Below, in pieces: positions 44,754 to 56,769 of a stretch of DNA of 64,000 nt. Under the pieces are notes generated by a model, which did no database searches, was not told where the DNA came from, and saw only the letters and a program-made list of their open reading frames with translations. The stretch is from contig WTGB01000027.1 of NCBI GenBank assembly GCA_011523735.1, positions 1-64,000 of the forward strand, given 5' to 3'. The translations under genes were made by a program, and so were the position numbers. This stretch comes from Chloroflexota bacterium (GTDB lineage Bacteria > Chloroflexota > Anaerolineae > Aggregatilineales > Phototrophicaceae). The number at the start of each line of letters is the position of its first letter. The first letter of the stretch is position 1.

Positions 44754-45941
44754 ATGACCGCCATACGAATTGCGCTGGCGATCTGCGTCATTTTGTCGGC
44801 TATCGCTGTGACAGTTGGCCAGGATGCAGAGATAGTCATCTCACGCGATAGCGGACCATCAGCGAATAGCTTCAAGCTGACCGAGATCGCCAGCGGCTTT
44901 AACCGCCCGCTTTACGTAACGCACGCCGCCGATGCTTCCAATCGACTGTTCCTGGTCGAGCAGAGCGGCAAGATATGGATCCTCAATGACGGATCGCGGT
45001 CGGCACAGCCATTTCTCGATGTGTCGCGGCTCATTTCGCCGGCAGCGTTGGGAACCGGCTTTACCGAACAAGGCTTGTTGGGACTGGCATTTCACCCGGA
45101 TTACGAATCAAACGGCGTCTTCTTCGTCAACTTCACCGATCGCAATAGCGAAACTGTGGTCGTCCGATATCAAGTTTCCGAGAGCAATCCATTCCTCGCT
45201 GATGTCAATAGCGCTCAGATCATATTCAGGCTGGCCCAACCCTACGCGAATCACAACGGCGGGCACATTGAATTCGGTCCTGATGGTTATCTGTACATTG
45301 CCCTTGGCGATGGAGGCTGGGCGAACGATCCGCTGGGCGCGGGGCAGAATCGGGGGCTCCTATTGGGTTCGATATTGCGGATTGATGTCGACGGCGCCCT
45401 GCCCTACGCCATCCCGCTAGATAACCCCTTCGTCGATGACGACGGCGCGCATGACGAGATCTGGGCTTATGGCTTGCGCAACGTCTGGCGCTTCAGTTTC
45501 GACCGGCTTACCGGCGATCTGTATATGGCGGACGTCGGTCAGAATCAGTGGGAGGAAATCAACTTTCAGCCGGCCGACAGCCCTGGCGGCGAGAATTATG
45601 GCTGGAATGTGTGGGAAGGAAACCATATCTTCGCCGGCGGCCATGCGCCGAATCACGTGCCGCCGATTTTTGAATATACAAGAAATATGGGCTGTTCTGT
45701 CACGGGAGGGGATGTCTACCGAGGCGAGTCGGTCCTTGAGTTGCAGGCGGCGTACATCTTCGGCGATTATTGCTCGGGGCGCATCTGGGCGGCTTGGCGC
45801 GATCAAGAATTGAATTGGCAGACTGAGCAGATCATGAAAACTGGCTTGGCGATAAGCAGTTTTGGCGAGGACGAGGCCGGCGAGCTATACGTGATTGATT
45901 ATGCCGGCACACTTTATCGCTTTGATCCGGCAGACGCCTAG
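44754..45941 (+). CDS. PQQ-dependent sugar dehydrogenase, soluble aldose type
   Basis: 395-residue exported beta-propeller enzyme similar to YliI/soluble glucose dehydrogenases, which oxidise aldoses using pyrroloquinoline quinone. A signal peptide covers about 1-22. LTEIASGFNRPLYVTHAADAS, EQGLLGLAFHPDYESNGVFFVNF, NHNGGHIEFGPDGYLYIALGDGG and YGLRNVWRFSFDRLTGDLYMADVGQN match the propeller blades and active-site histidine of the family. GGAGG lies before the ATG. No PQQ synthesis genes are in the window, so PQQ use is assumed from the family. Confidence 0.9.
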   Translation: MTAIRIALAICVILSAIAVTVGQDAEIVISRDSGPSANSFKLTEIASGFNRPLYVTHAADASNRLFLVEQSGKIWILNDGSRSAQPFLDVSRLISPAALGTGFTEQGLLGLAFHPDYESNGVFFVNFTDRNSETVVVRYQVSESNPFLADVNSAQIIFRLAQPYANHNGGHIEFGPDGYLYIALGDGGWANDPLGAGQNRGLLLGSILRIDVDGALPYAIPLDNPFVDDDGAHDEIWAYGLRNVWRFSFDRLTGDLYMADVGQNQWEEINFQPADSPGGENYGWNVWEGNHIFAGGHAPNHVPPIFEYTRNMGCSVTGGDVYRGESVLELQAAYIFGDYCSGRIWAAWRDQELNWQTEQIMKTGLAISSFGEDEAGELYVIDYAGTLYRFDPADA

Positions 45942-47314
45942 GCCAGGACTGCTGTCTCTTCCGTTGTCGTGATGCCGGCGCGCGTCCGTTTGTACTGCGC
46001 GATTAGCGTCTTGATTTGCAATTCAATCGGGTGATAGCGCTTCATAACTTGTTTGCCTTCGGTTTGCAGTTGGCGCATGCGAGTTTCGACCTGGCGCAAT
46101 TTCGATTCGAGCTTGCCATCGTAATTCTTCCAATCGATATAAGCCAGCGGTACAAGCAGAATGCAGAAGGCGCCGATTCCATACATCACGGAGCCGTAAT
46201 CCTGCTGGCCCGTATATTGCAAGTAGAAGCCCAGCGTACCGCTCGCCAAGACAAGCATTACGTGCAAAAACATGCGGCGGAAAAAAGCCCCCCGCTTCTG
46301 GCGTCTGTCGAGCTTTTTTTGCAGCTTTTCCCGCTGCTGACCCAAGCCATCAAGTTCCGCGCGGATTGTGTTGACTCGATCGCGAAGCGGCTGAGCTTCT
46401 TCAATGAATGTGTCCAGCCGGTTTTTGACAAGCCGCGCTTCTTCCCAGGTATCCATCATCCGGCTGTAGTGAACTTCTAGCGCTTTAATTTGCAGTTCAA
46501 GCGGCTGATAACTCTGTTGATATTGGCTACCTTCCTGCTTGAGTTCGAGCATCTGCTTTTCCAGTCTGCGTTGTTTGCGGGCGGTGCGCGTGCGCGGGTC
46601 CTTCCAATTCGCGATTACGACCGGGATCAATAGGCCACAGGCAATCGCCAAACCGAAGGCGACCAAACTCAAGTTGCGATAAGTATTGAAGTAATGGACA
46701 CCGACCGTGCAGCTAACCGCGACCAAAACCACCAGCATAGCAATGCGTCGCACTACGAAGCTGCGTTTCTTGCGGTTATCGATCTTCTTCTGTCGCTTTT
46801 CGTGTGTGGCGGAAAGTGCTGAGAGCTCGCCGAGGACCTTGCTAAGTTGCTCGCGCGCGGGTTGGCTTTTGACTCTCAGCGCGTCAAGGCGGCGCTTGAA
46901 TTGCTGAATCTTGAGCCATTCATCGTACTGTTCTTGACTGCCAACAAACCACTCGCCTGTCTTATCATCGCCGAAAATAAAGAGACCGAATTCGAAGCTA
47001 TAAGGCAAGGGTTTTCCATTACTTAGACTTCGTTCCAGTTCATTGACCTCTTCCACCAATTGCTCATGCAACAGCAGCAGCAGATTCAGGGGCGCGGCAC
47101 GGTGTCTCAAGTCTTCGGCTGATTGTATGCCGTTCTCGTCTGCTAGAGAGTCGCTCTGTGATGTGAGCTCGGTCCGCAGGCGCCCAAGCTCTTGACGCAC
47201 TCGGCGGATCCCCGCAGCCCGTTCGCGCGCAGTGAGATGCGGCTGAAACAGTCGCGTAATACCAATCGCGTGCATATCATCGAGGTATTGCTGCGCTGTG
47301 GGCTGTTCAATCAT
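45938..47314 (-). CDS. Coiled-coil membrane protein with internal duplication
   Basis: Unknown function. The 458-residue protein consists of an N-terminal helical part and two similar units, each with a coiled coil, a basic KKR or KRG stretch, two close membrane segments and a second coiled coil ending in a YxPxELQIKxLxxxY motif (YQPLELQIKALEVHY and YHPIELQIKTLIAQY). The pattern points to duplication of a hairpin-anchored coiled coil. Its stop shares a CTAG with the convergent sugar dehydrogenase. A scaffold role is a guess. Confidence 0.7.
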   Translation of the reverse strand: MIEQPTAQQYLDDMHAIGITRLFQPHLTARERAAGIRRVRQELGRLRTELTSQSDSLADENGIQSAEDLRHRAAPLNLLLLLHEQLVEEVNELERSLSNGKPLPYSFEFGLFIFGDDKTGEWFVGSQEQYDEWLKIQQFKRRLDALRVKSQPAREQLSKVLGELSALSATHEKRQKKIDNRKKRSFVVRRIAMLVVLVAVSCTVGVHYFNTYRNLSLVAFGLAIACGLLIPVVIANWKDPRTRTARKQRRLEKQMLELKQEGSQYQQSYQPLELQIKALEVHYSRMMDTWEEARLVKNRLDTFIEEAQPLRDRVNTIRAELDGLGQQREKLQKKLDRRQKRGAFFRRMFLHVMLVLASGTLGFYLQYTGQQDYGSVMYGIGAFCILLVPLAYIDWKNYDGKLESKLRQVETRMRQLQTEGKQVMKRYHPIELQIKTLIAQYKRTRAGITTTEETAVLA

Positions 47315-47468
47315 TGCGCGGGCTCGTAATCAATCATGGACCACTAATACAAAATAAACCAACAGTCAACTTTGGCAGAGTCAAGGTCATTATAGCATAT
47401 ACGTGTAATGACATAAGATAATTAAGTGAGAGAGCAGCAAGCGAAGGTCACAGTTGAGGAGACCAATC

Positions 47469-48416
47469 ATGCCAGATGTATCTCTTTATCCTCTGAAGCT
47501 TCAGCCCACGTTGCACGTCAAAGTCTGGGGCGGTCAAAAGCTGGCTGAGCGGCTGAACAAGTCATTGCCCACGCAGGAGCCATACGGAGAATCCTGGGAG
47601 TTGCACGGCAGCGCGTCTGTGCTCAACGGCAGCTTGCGCGGCAGGAATCTGGCGGAACTGACACGGGAATTTGGCGAAGACCTGGTAGGAAAAGGCAACG
47701 ATCCGGACCATGGTTTCCCGCTCTTGGCAAAATTCATCGATGCAAACGATTGGCTGTCGATACAGACGCACCCGAATGATGTACAGGCGCGGGCGCTAGA
47801 AAATGAGCCGCGCGGCAAGACAGAAGCCTGGGTCGTACTACAGGCGGACGAGGGCGCACAACTCGTAATTGGTATGCAACCGGGTACGAGCCGCGAGCAG
47901 ATGTCCGAGGCAATCGGGCAAAACCGTCTGGAAAACCTGCTGGTTTATGCTGAGGTCAAAGCGGGCGATGTGCTATATATACCAGCGAATACGGTTCATG
48001 CCCTGGGACCGGGGATACTGATTTACGAGATTCAGCAGTCAAGTGACATCACCTACCGGCTCTACGATTGGGGGCGGCTCGGGCTGGATGGGCAGCCGCG
48101 TGAACTACATATCGAAAAGGGTATACAGGTTTGCAATCTACATGCCCTGCCCCAGGTCGAGCAACCGGTGGGCGACCTGCTGATCGACGGCGAGTACTTT
48201 CGTACTTGGCGTCATGAGCATGAGAAGGACCAACTAACGATCGCGTCTGAAGGACGTTTCCAGGCGCTGACATGTATCGCCGGGAACCTGCTGGCGGAAG
48301 CAGCAGGTCATCCGCCGATTGAACTCGCGGTCGGCGAGACTGGCTTGATTCCGGCCTGTCTAAACGCCTTTTCTCTGGCTGGCTCAGGTGTAGTTATTCG
48401 TTCTTGCCAGCGCTAA
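47469..48416 (+). CDS. manA: Mannose-6-phosphate isomerase, class I
   Basis: Zinc enzyme interconverting mannose-6-phosphate and fructose-6-phosphate, 315 residues, cupin fold. YPLKLQPTLHVKVWGGQKLAE opens the family. Zinc ligands lie in SIQTHPND and KTEAWVVL, and the second His in PANTVHALGPGILIYEIQQSSDITYRLYDW. GAGGAG lies eight bases before the ATG at 47469, so the TTG frame opening at 47454 is not used. It would feed GDP-mannose or central carbon metabolism; no neighbour shows which. Confidence 0.92.
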   Translation: MPDVSLYPLKLQPTLHVKVWGGQKLAERLNKSLPTQEPYGESWELHGSASVLNGSLRGRNLAELTREFGEDLVGKGNDPDHGFPLLAKFIDANDWLSIQTHPNDVQARALENEPRGKTEAWVVLQADEGAQLVIGMQPGTSREQMSEAIGQNRLENLLVYAEVKAGDVLYIPANTVHALGPGILIYEIQQSSDITYRLYDWGRLGLDGQPRELHIEKGIQVCNLHALPQVEQPVGDLLIDGEYFRTWRHEHEKDQLTIASEGRFQALTCIAGNLLAEAAGHPPIELAVGETGLIPACLNAFSLAGSGVVIRSCQR

Positions 48417-48518
48417 TTGCCCAGCAAATCTGACAACAAAGTTTTTACAACCCGCTTACACCCTTCCAACATCTCTGTTGCACAATACTGATGCACAAGC
48501 AAAGGAAAGGGAGGAGCA

Positions 48519-51131
<2,613 letters not shown>

Positions 51132-51157
51132 TAGCGACCAAGAATGCGGTAAGAGAA

Positions 51158-51175
51158 GGGGCAAGATCTTGCCCC
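51158..51175. terminator. Bidirectional hairpin between clpB and Trm112-like gene
   Basis: GGGGCAA (51158-51164) pairs perfectly with TTGCCCC (51169-51175) around GATC, and flanking bases add weak pairs. TTCTATTCTT follows on the plus strand. It lies between convergent genes and can serve both. Confidence 0.65.
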
Positions 51176-51178
51176 GTT

Positions 51179-51418
51179 CTATTCTTCAGGCGGCGGCACT
51201 GGCAGATCTTCTTCTTTGGTGTCCTTCCACTTCGCGCCTTCATCCACCAGCATGACCGGAATGCCATCGCGAATGGGATATTTGTAGCCACTATCGTCAC
51301 AGACCAGCCAACTGTCTTTGACAACGCGCAAGCGTCCGGGATCTTCGCCCTTGTCCGCATAATGTACAGCCACCGGACAACGCAGGATTTTCATCAGATC
51401 ATCGGATACAACCGTCAT
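51179..51418 (-). CDS. Trm112 family protein
   Basis: 79-residue zinc-ribbon-like protein that opens MTVVSDDLMKILRCPVAV and continues with LVCDDSGYKYPIRDGIPVMLVDE, the conserved form of bacterial Trm112-like proteins. Eukaryotic Trm112 activates methyltransferases; bacterial forms may do likewise. Only two of the usual zinc cysteines (CP and VCDD) are clear. AAAGG lies eight bases before the ATG. No methyltransferase is adjacent. Confidence 0.85.
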   Translation of the reverse strand: MTVVSDDLMKILRCPVAVHYADKGEDPGRLRVVKDSWLVCDDSGYKYPIRDGIPVMLVDEGAKWKDTKEEDLPVPPPEE

Positions 51419-51581
51419 AGGACAACCTTTCAGCGCCTCAACAAAACTGCTAACAGTATAGCTTTCGGGCAGAATCGCGTCAATTCAAGCGCTATCGCCG
51501 CTGTTGATTCTTTTCCCTGCCACTATAATCAAATCGTCGCTACGCAACAGGTCCGTGTGTAGGCCGGACAAGAAAGCCGCT

Positions 51582-53222
51582 ATGCGAAACAATTTCAGTG
51601 TTGCCATACGTCGGAAGACCAGGACACATAGTTTGCGTTTGGCCAAGCATAGCCGCTTCCTGCGCGCCATAATTGTGATTCTCGTAGTTTCAAGCGCATT
51701 TTGCAGTATACAGGCGCAGGTCCCAGTCATAGCCACCACAGTCCCTGGAACGCTAATCGACAGTGACGAGTACATTCGTTCCGACCGTCTGGGCATCACC
51801 TTCATCAGTTTCATTGACAATCTTGGAGCAGAGCGCTATCGCAATGCCCTGATACTGGGCGCCGGCTGGAATCGCTGGCCCCTTTATTGGGACCGTGTGG
51901 AATCCCAGCCTAGCAACTATGACTGGCTGGACTATGACAAACTGGTTGCGGGAGATATCCGTAACGGCTTGGGGACAAACGCGATTCTGTTGGGGCGGCC
52001 GGGATTTTGGCAGGACGGCGATAGCGTGACAAACCTGTTTGTGCCGATCTATGCCAATGGTACTGACAGCGCTGAAACTGACGAGGCGATCAATCCCGAC
52101 AATCCTTGGGCGCGCTTTGTCCATTATGCAGTGACAAGATACAGACCGGGCGGCGTTCTGGCACAGCACAACGGATTCACGGAGGGGCAAGGCATTCGCG
52201 TCTGGGAAGTCTGGAACGAGCCGGATATCCCTCAATTCTGGAATGGCGGACCTGAAGCTTATGCGCGTTTGCTCAAGACGGCTGCGATCGTGATCAAAAA
52301 CGTCGACCCGCAGGCGCGGATTGTCTTCGGCGGCCTGTTATACGCTAGCGATCAAAGCTTCCTGACAAGGGTCCTGCGAATATTTCATGATGACCCCTTG
52401 CGCGATCGTTACAACTGGTTTTTCGACATTATGGCAGTACACAGTTATGATGATCCTTGGCGCAGCGGTTGGCTGACCAAAGTCGTACAAGACACTTTCA
52501 AATCTTTCCAGATTGCGCGTCCCGTGTGGGTGAATGAAACTGGCGTATCAGTCTGGAATGATTATCCCGGTCCTGTCTGGGCTTATGCCCCCGAACATCG
52601 TCATCGACTCGCCACGCTCGAACAGCAGGCGCATTTTCTCATTATGAGCGCTGCATTTGCCTGGTCCAAAGGCGCCGACGTAGTCTTTTATCATCAACTA
52701 TTTGACGATTGCGGCAATTATCCAGCCGGCACAAATTTTCCGCCGCACAATGGCGAACTCTGCGCCCAGGGGACCTGCTATGGCGATGCTTTTGGCTTAT
52801 ACCGCAACCAGATAGATTCGCACTGCTTCAGTCAGCATCCATTTGCCAACTCGCCGCGCCCGGCCGCCTTGGTGTTTCAACTGCTTGCGGAAGTATTCGG
52901 CACTCAGCCATTTGAACCGGTTAGCTTAACCGGCTTGACCGAAGGCGTTACCATGATGACTTTCAAACGATCAAATGGCGAGCGGATAATCGTCGTCTGG
53001 AACAATACGCGTGAGCCACGAATTTACACTTTTTTGGCTTCTAGCGAGAGCGCGACCATGTATCATTTGAACGGTTTGAAAACTCAATTGCCAGCCGTCG
53101 GCAACAGCTACACTATCGAGCTCAAGCCCGCGGGCGACTATAGCTTTCCAGACCTTGAAAGCACGCGGATCAGCGCGATCGGTGGCGAGCCTGTCATATT
53201 GGTGGAATCATCAAGCCTGTAA
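51582..53222 (+). CDS. Secreted glycoside hydrolase-like protein (clan GH-A fold)
   Basis: 546 residues with a basic N-terminus and a long signal or anchor segment (about residues 22-45, FLRAIIVILVVSSAFCSIQA). A TIM-barrel follows: WNRWPLYWDRVESQPSNYDW, VWEVWNEPDIPQFWNGGPEAY (Asn-Glu as acid/base) and PVWVNETGVSVW (Glu as likely nucleophile), the layout of GH39/GH5-type clan A enzymes. A small C-terminal beta domain covers about 440-546. Substrate is unknown. An open frame to 51504 exists, but ATG 51582 begins the signal peptide sensibly. Confidence 0.82.
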   Translation: MRNNFSVAIRRKTRTHSLRLAKHSRFLRAIIVILVVSSAFCSIQAQVPVIATTVPGTLIDSDEYIRSDRLGITFISFIDNLGAERYRNALILGAGWNRWPLYWDRVESQPSNYDWLDYDKLVAGDIRNGLGTNAILLGRPGFWQDGDSVTNLFVPIYANGTDSAETDEAINPDNPWARFVHYAVTRYRPGGVLAQHNGFTEGQGIRVWEVWNEPDIPQFWNGGPEAYARLLKTAAIVIKNVDPQARIVFGGLLYASDQSFLTRVLRIFHDDPLRDRYNWFFDIMAVHSYDDPWRSGWLTKVVQDTFKSFQIARPVWVNETGVSVWNDYPGPVWAYAPEHRHRLATLEQQAHFLIMSAAFAWSKGADVVFYHQLFDDCGNYPAGTNFPPHNGELCAQGTCYGDAFGLYRNQIDSHCFSQHPFANSPRPAALVFQLLAEVFGTQPFEPVSLTGLTEGVTMMTFKRSNGERIIVVWNNTREPRIYTFLASSESATMYHLNGLKTQLPAVGNSYTIELKPAGDYSFPDLESTRISAIGGEPVILVESSSL

Positions 53223-53294
53223 AGCGATCGAACCTGATGCGGACGATCACCAGAAGCGCCACAATCGTCAAACGCGCGCACAGGACCTGCTGAA

Positions 53295-54302
53295 ATGACA
53301 CGAAGGCGCGTTCTGATTGTCTTGTCGAGCGTCGCTGTCAGCGTCATTCTGCTGCTGCTGATCCTGCGCGATGTGCCGCTTAACGATGTCTTGGATAGCC
53401 TCCGTGCCGCCGACGCCGGCTTGGTGTTTCTCGCGCTTCTGCTAATAGCCTTTGGGCTAGTCGCTCGCGGGATTCGTTGGTCGATTTTGCTAAACCAGCG
53501 CATCACCTATGTTCAAGCCACGCACCTAGTAAACATAATGTTCTTAGGCAACCAACTGCCACTGAGGCTGGGAGAAGTGGCTCGCGGCCTGTTGGCGGCG
53601 CGCAAGGGCGTCCCTGTGGCGACATCGGCGAGCAGCATCCTTGTCGAGCGCCTCATTGATACACTGGCTGTCGTGCTGGTGATCGCTTTGACAGTAAGTC
53701 GGCTGCCAGACGCGCTGCCGGAAGTCACGGAACGCACATCGCTTTTTGGTTTGCTGGCTCTCCTTGGCTTTATCACATTGCTGGGGCTGGCGCGATTTCC
53801 CGCTGCAGCCCGGCGCTTGCTCGGCGCTTTGCTGGACATGGTCCCACCCCTTCGCCGCCTGCCGCTCGAATCTATCTTGGTCGACTTGCTTAGCGGCTTG
53901 CAACCACTTGTGGAAGCGCGTGCCCTGCTTGTCATAGGATTCTGGACAGTTGTTGGCTGGGTTTTCTCGTTTGGCACCTACTATTGCTTGCACCTGGCTC
54001 TAAGCATAGACACCGACTACGTAAGCAGCGTGCCACTTGGTATAGCTCTTGCGGCGCTCGCGATTGCCATACCAGTCAGTATTGCCGGGCTCGGTTCTTT
54101 TCAGGGCGCTATTGTGGTTGCCGGTCAAATGGTCGGCATGAATCCGGTCGAAGCAATTTCACTGGGCTTCTTATTTCATGGCGTGACAGTGTTAAGTTAC
54201 GCGCTCTGGGGTACGGTTGGACTGCTGGCGCTTGGCGTTTCGCCCAAATCCGCTTTTGTGACCTCGGACGAAGCGCGCGCGGAGGCCATCAGCCCCGAGT
54301 GA
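53295..54302 (+). CDS. Lysylphosphatidylglycerol synthase transmembrane-domain/flippase-like protein
   Basis: 335-residue polytopic membrane protein of the UPF0104/LPG_synthase_TM family, about eight membrane segments. Typical stretches are LNDVLDSLRAADAGLVFLAL, ARGIRWSILLNQR, NIMFLGNQLPLRLGEVARGLL (the conserved NxxxPxRxGE signature) and AIAIPVSIAGLGSFQGAIV. Relatives move or build lipids; a synthase domain is absent here, so flipping or transport of a lipid-linked sugar is more likely. Its end overlaps the convergent Rieske gene by 14 bases. Confidence 0.85.
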   Translation: MTRRRVLIVLSSVAVSVILLLLILRDVPLNDVLDSLRAADAGLVFLALLLIAFGLVARGIRWSILLNQRITYVQATHLVNIMFLGNQLPLRLGEVARGLLAARKGVPVATSASSILVERLIDTLAVVLVIALTVSRLPDALPEVTERTSLFGLLALLGFITLLGLARFPAAARRLLGALLDMVPPLRRLPLESILVDLLSGLQPLVEARALLVIGFWTVVGWVFSFGTYYCLHLALSIDTDYVSSVPLGIALAALAIAIPVSIAGLGSFQGAIVVAGQMVGMNPVEAISLGFLFHGVTVLSYALWGTVGLLALGVSPKSAFVTSDEARAEAISPE

Positions 54303-55401
54303 GAAACTCGTGCACAAGTGACTGAAAGTGGTGGACCCCATTTTCCCGCAATACGGAAAAGCGCCCCGCATGGTAGGCATTCGAACGCAAGCCCCGCTGC
54401 ACCCACTCGCAAAGCTCAATATCTTCTTGCTGTATCTCGTCGCTGAAAGCGATGATTTGCTGCATGCTCTCCCAGCCTTCCCCGGTGCCAGGCGCCTCGA
54501 AATACCATTCGAAGATGGTCAGTGTCTTATCATGCCCGACTGGGATTATGATGTTGATTGAGGTGTTGTCCAAATAAACGTTAAGCATGACGTTAGGGAA
54601 TATCCAATAGTAGAGGGCGTCTTCTTCCCCCTCGCCGCTCCTCACGTAACGGCGGTCGCGCGCTTCGCCTGGATCAACATCGCGGATTGGCGCGTACTGC
54701 TTGGAATAGTAGCGGTATGTATCCACGCGATATTGGTCGTAATCGACCTCGCGAAATAAGCCTGGATGAGCAATCGGCAGATGGTAGCCTTCCAGATAAT
54801 TGTCGACGTAAACTTTCCAGTTGCAGTCGATCAAATAATCGCGGCGTTCCACCATTCGCATCCGGCTCAAATTGAAGCCAGCCGCGTTGATTTCGCGCTC
54901 AATGTCGCCATAGATATTTGACATGGGCGCGGCGGATGGGTCCAAGTTGACGAATACCCACGGTCCCCAGGCTTCCACGAGGACGGGTTCTAAGCAGACC
55001 GCTTGCGGACTCCAATTGTTGACGCCTTCGAATTCCGGCGCGCGCAGCAGCTTGCCGTCAAGATCATAGGTCCAGCCATGATATTTGCATTGCAGACTTT
55101 TGCGATTGCCGCGCCCTTGCGCCACTACAGCCGCCCGGTGCGGGCAAACGTTGTAGAATCCGCGGAGTTCGCCAGCGCGATTGCGTACGATGACCAATGG
55201 CTGATCCAAGACTTCGCAACTGAAGTAGTCGCCAATGCGCATAACATCTTCAACACGCCCAACTGGCTGCCAAGTCTTGTAGAATATTTTCTCCGCTTCC
55301 AGGGCGAGGAAGTCCGGCTCAATGTACCAACGTGCCGGCATAGTCTCCGCGCGGGAGAGATCGTCCGCAGGCTTGTAATCGCTCAAGTCCAAAGACGACA
55401 T
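54289..55401 (-). CDS. Rieske non-haem iron oxygenase, alpha subunit
   Basis: Aromatic-ring-hydroxylating-dioxygenase-type or choline monooxygenase-like enzyme, 370 residues. The Rieske 2Fe-2S cluster is bound by Cys86/His88 (VCPHRA) and Cys105/His108 (CKYHGW). The catalytic domain has NWKVYVDNYLEGYHLPIAHP, which provides the mononuclear iron ligands. ATG at 55401 has GGAGG upstream and is chosen over an 18-residue-longer frame. No reductase, ferredoxin or beta subunit is nearby. Substrate is not determinable; quaternary-amine and aromatic compounds are both known for relatives. Confidence 0.88.
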   Translation of the reverse strand: MSSLDLSDYKPADDLSRAETMPARWYIEPDFLALEAEKIFYKTWQPVGRVEDVMRIGDYFSCEVLDQPLVIVRNRAGELRGFYNVCPHRAAVVAQGRGNRKSLQCKYHGWTYDLDGKLLRAPEFEGVNNWSPQAVCLEPVLVEAWGPWVFVNLDPSAAPMSNIYGDIEREINAAGFNLSRMRMVERRDYLIDCNWKVYVDNYLEGYHLPIAHPGLFREVDYDQYRVDTYRYYSKQYAPIRDVDPGEARDRRYVRSGEGEEDALYYWIFPNVMLNVYLDNTSINIIIPVGHDKTLTIFEWYFEAPGTGEGWESMQQIIAFSDEIQQEDIELCEWVQRGLRSNAYHAGRFSVLRENGVHHFQSLVHEFLTRG

Positions 55402-55594
55402 CGTCGCACCCTCCAATATCTGAGTCATGGCGTCAGCGCTATCGATATTACACAAATTTTACGATTGTAAGAACGGTAACGGCTGATTTTTCGTATAATG
55501 ATTTGTGAAGGATAAATCAGTGGAGCTTGCATTGCCGCGTTTCACCATGTCATAATTCAGGTGACGTCTTTAGACAATAAGAGGACAGTTTAAG

Positions 55595-56710
55595 TTGCGG
55601 ACGCTGTCGAGATCAGTTTGGGCTTTGATTCTGCTAGCAAGCATCATCTGGATGGTCGGCGGCTCATTCATCACGTCCGATACTTTTAATGGCGGCAAAG
55701 CGGGCAAGGATATGACGAATGGCATTCAGTCTTTGGCCTCCGACGTGAATATCGACTTCCTGGGCGAAATCCCCCCGATGCTTGTTTTTCTGGCTAGCGG
55801 GCTGCCGCTCGCTTTGATTTCCCTGCTGTTTCTATGGCGCAATCGGAGAACGCCCTCGGCGAGCGCAACTGGCGTGGCTGAGCCTAATTTGCGCCGGCAG
55901 ACGATAATCGTCACAGTGCTTGCCTTCGTCTTTGCGCTGCTTCTCTGGAATATCGGGGATGTCGAGCGCATTTTGAGGCAGTCAGGTCTCACTGTATTTG
56001 AATCTCTGGATGAATTGACGGTATCGCTCATCGGCTATCCGGTGCGGCTCTTCATCACATTTGTCCACGAAGCCGGACACTCGCTCGCTGCGCTTCTCAG
56101 TGGCGGGCAGGTCTTGGGCTTCACTGTATCGCCTGACGGCTCTGGCTACGCTGTTACGAGCGGCGGCAACCCGGCTCTGGTGATACCAGCCGGATACCTT
56201 GGCGCGGCGCTATTTGGATCACTGCTGTTTTACTTGACAAACCGCATCCCCAAATGGACGCGTGGCTTGGCTTTCTTGCTAGGCTTGGCCATCGTGGCTT
56301 TGACGCTAAGCTACGCGAAGCCCGATCAAGCGGGAAACGCAACTGCCCTCGTCATCGGCATAGGCTTTGGCGTTGCAATGATAGCTTTGGGTTGGCAAGC
56401 GCCACGTCTTGTCAATGTATTTCTGCTCAATACACTGGCGATCTTGACGGGGTTAAACGCCGTATTTGACCTGTGGATACTTGTCCGCAATCCGGCGGCA
56501 GGCAACGAAATCGCAGTCAATGACGCGGCCGCCTTTTCTCGTGAAGTAACGCCGCTGCTGCCGCCAGCCCTGGTCGCCTTCATGTGGGCAGCCATCGCTG
56601 TCGCCATGCTGGCCACCGCCATATATTTTGGTCTGATCAAGCCAGTAGAAGGAGAGCTAGCCGAAGCCGTCAAGAGCAAGACTGGTGTTCTCGCAAACGA
56701 AACACAATAG
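55595..56710 (+). CDS. M50-like membrane metalloprotease
   Basis: 371-residue membrane protein with an HExxH site, FVHEAGHSLAALLSGG near residue 154-165, in a hydrophobic setting, followed by PAGYLGAALFGSLLFYLTNR. This is the layout of the M50B-like family that includes cyanobacterial and actinobacterial membrane proteases. About eight membrane segments; the N-terminal 110 residues hold two. TTG start with AGAGGAC upstream. The next gene is a shorter paralogue without the catalytic histidines. Confidence 0.8.
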   Translation: MRTLSRSVWALILLASIIWMVGGSFITSDTFNGGKAGKDMTNGIQSLASDVNIDFLGEIPPMLVFLASGLPLALISLLFLWRNRRTPSASATGVAEPNLRRQTIIVTVLAFVFALLLWNIGDVERILRQSGLTVFESLDELTVSLIGYPVRLFITFVHEAGHSLAALLSGGQVLGFTVSPDGSGYAVTSGGNPALVIPAGYLGAALFGSLLFYLTNRIPKWTRGLAFLLGLAIVALTLSYAKPDQAGNATALVIGIGFGVAMIALGWQAPRLVNVFLLNTLAILTGLNAVFDLWILVRNPAAGNEIAVNDAAAFSREVTPLLPPALVAFMWAAIAVAMLATAIYFGLIKPVEGELAEAVKSKTGVLANETQ

Positions 56711-56769
56711 GTTGAATGTGGCTGTAAGCAGATGGAGACACGTGCAAGTAGAGTTTCAGGAGTGACAGC

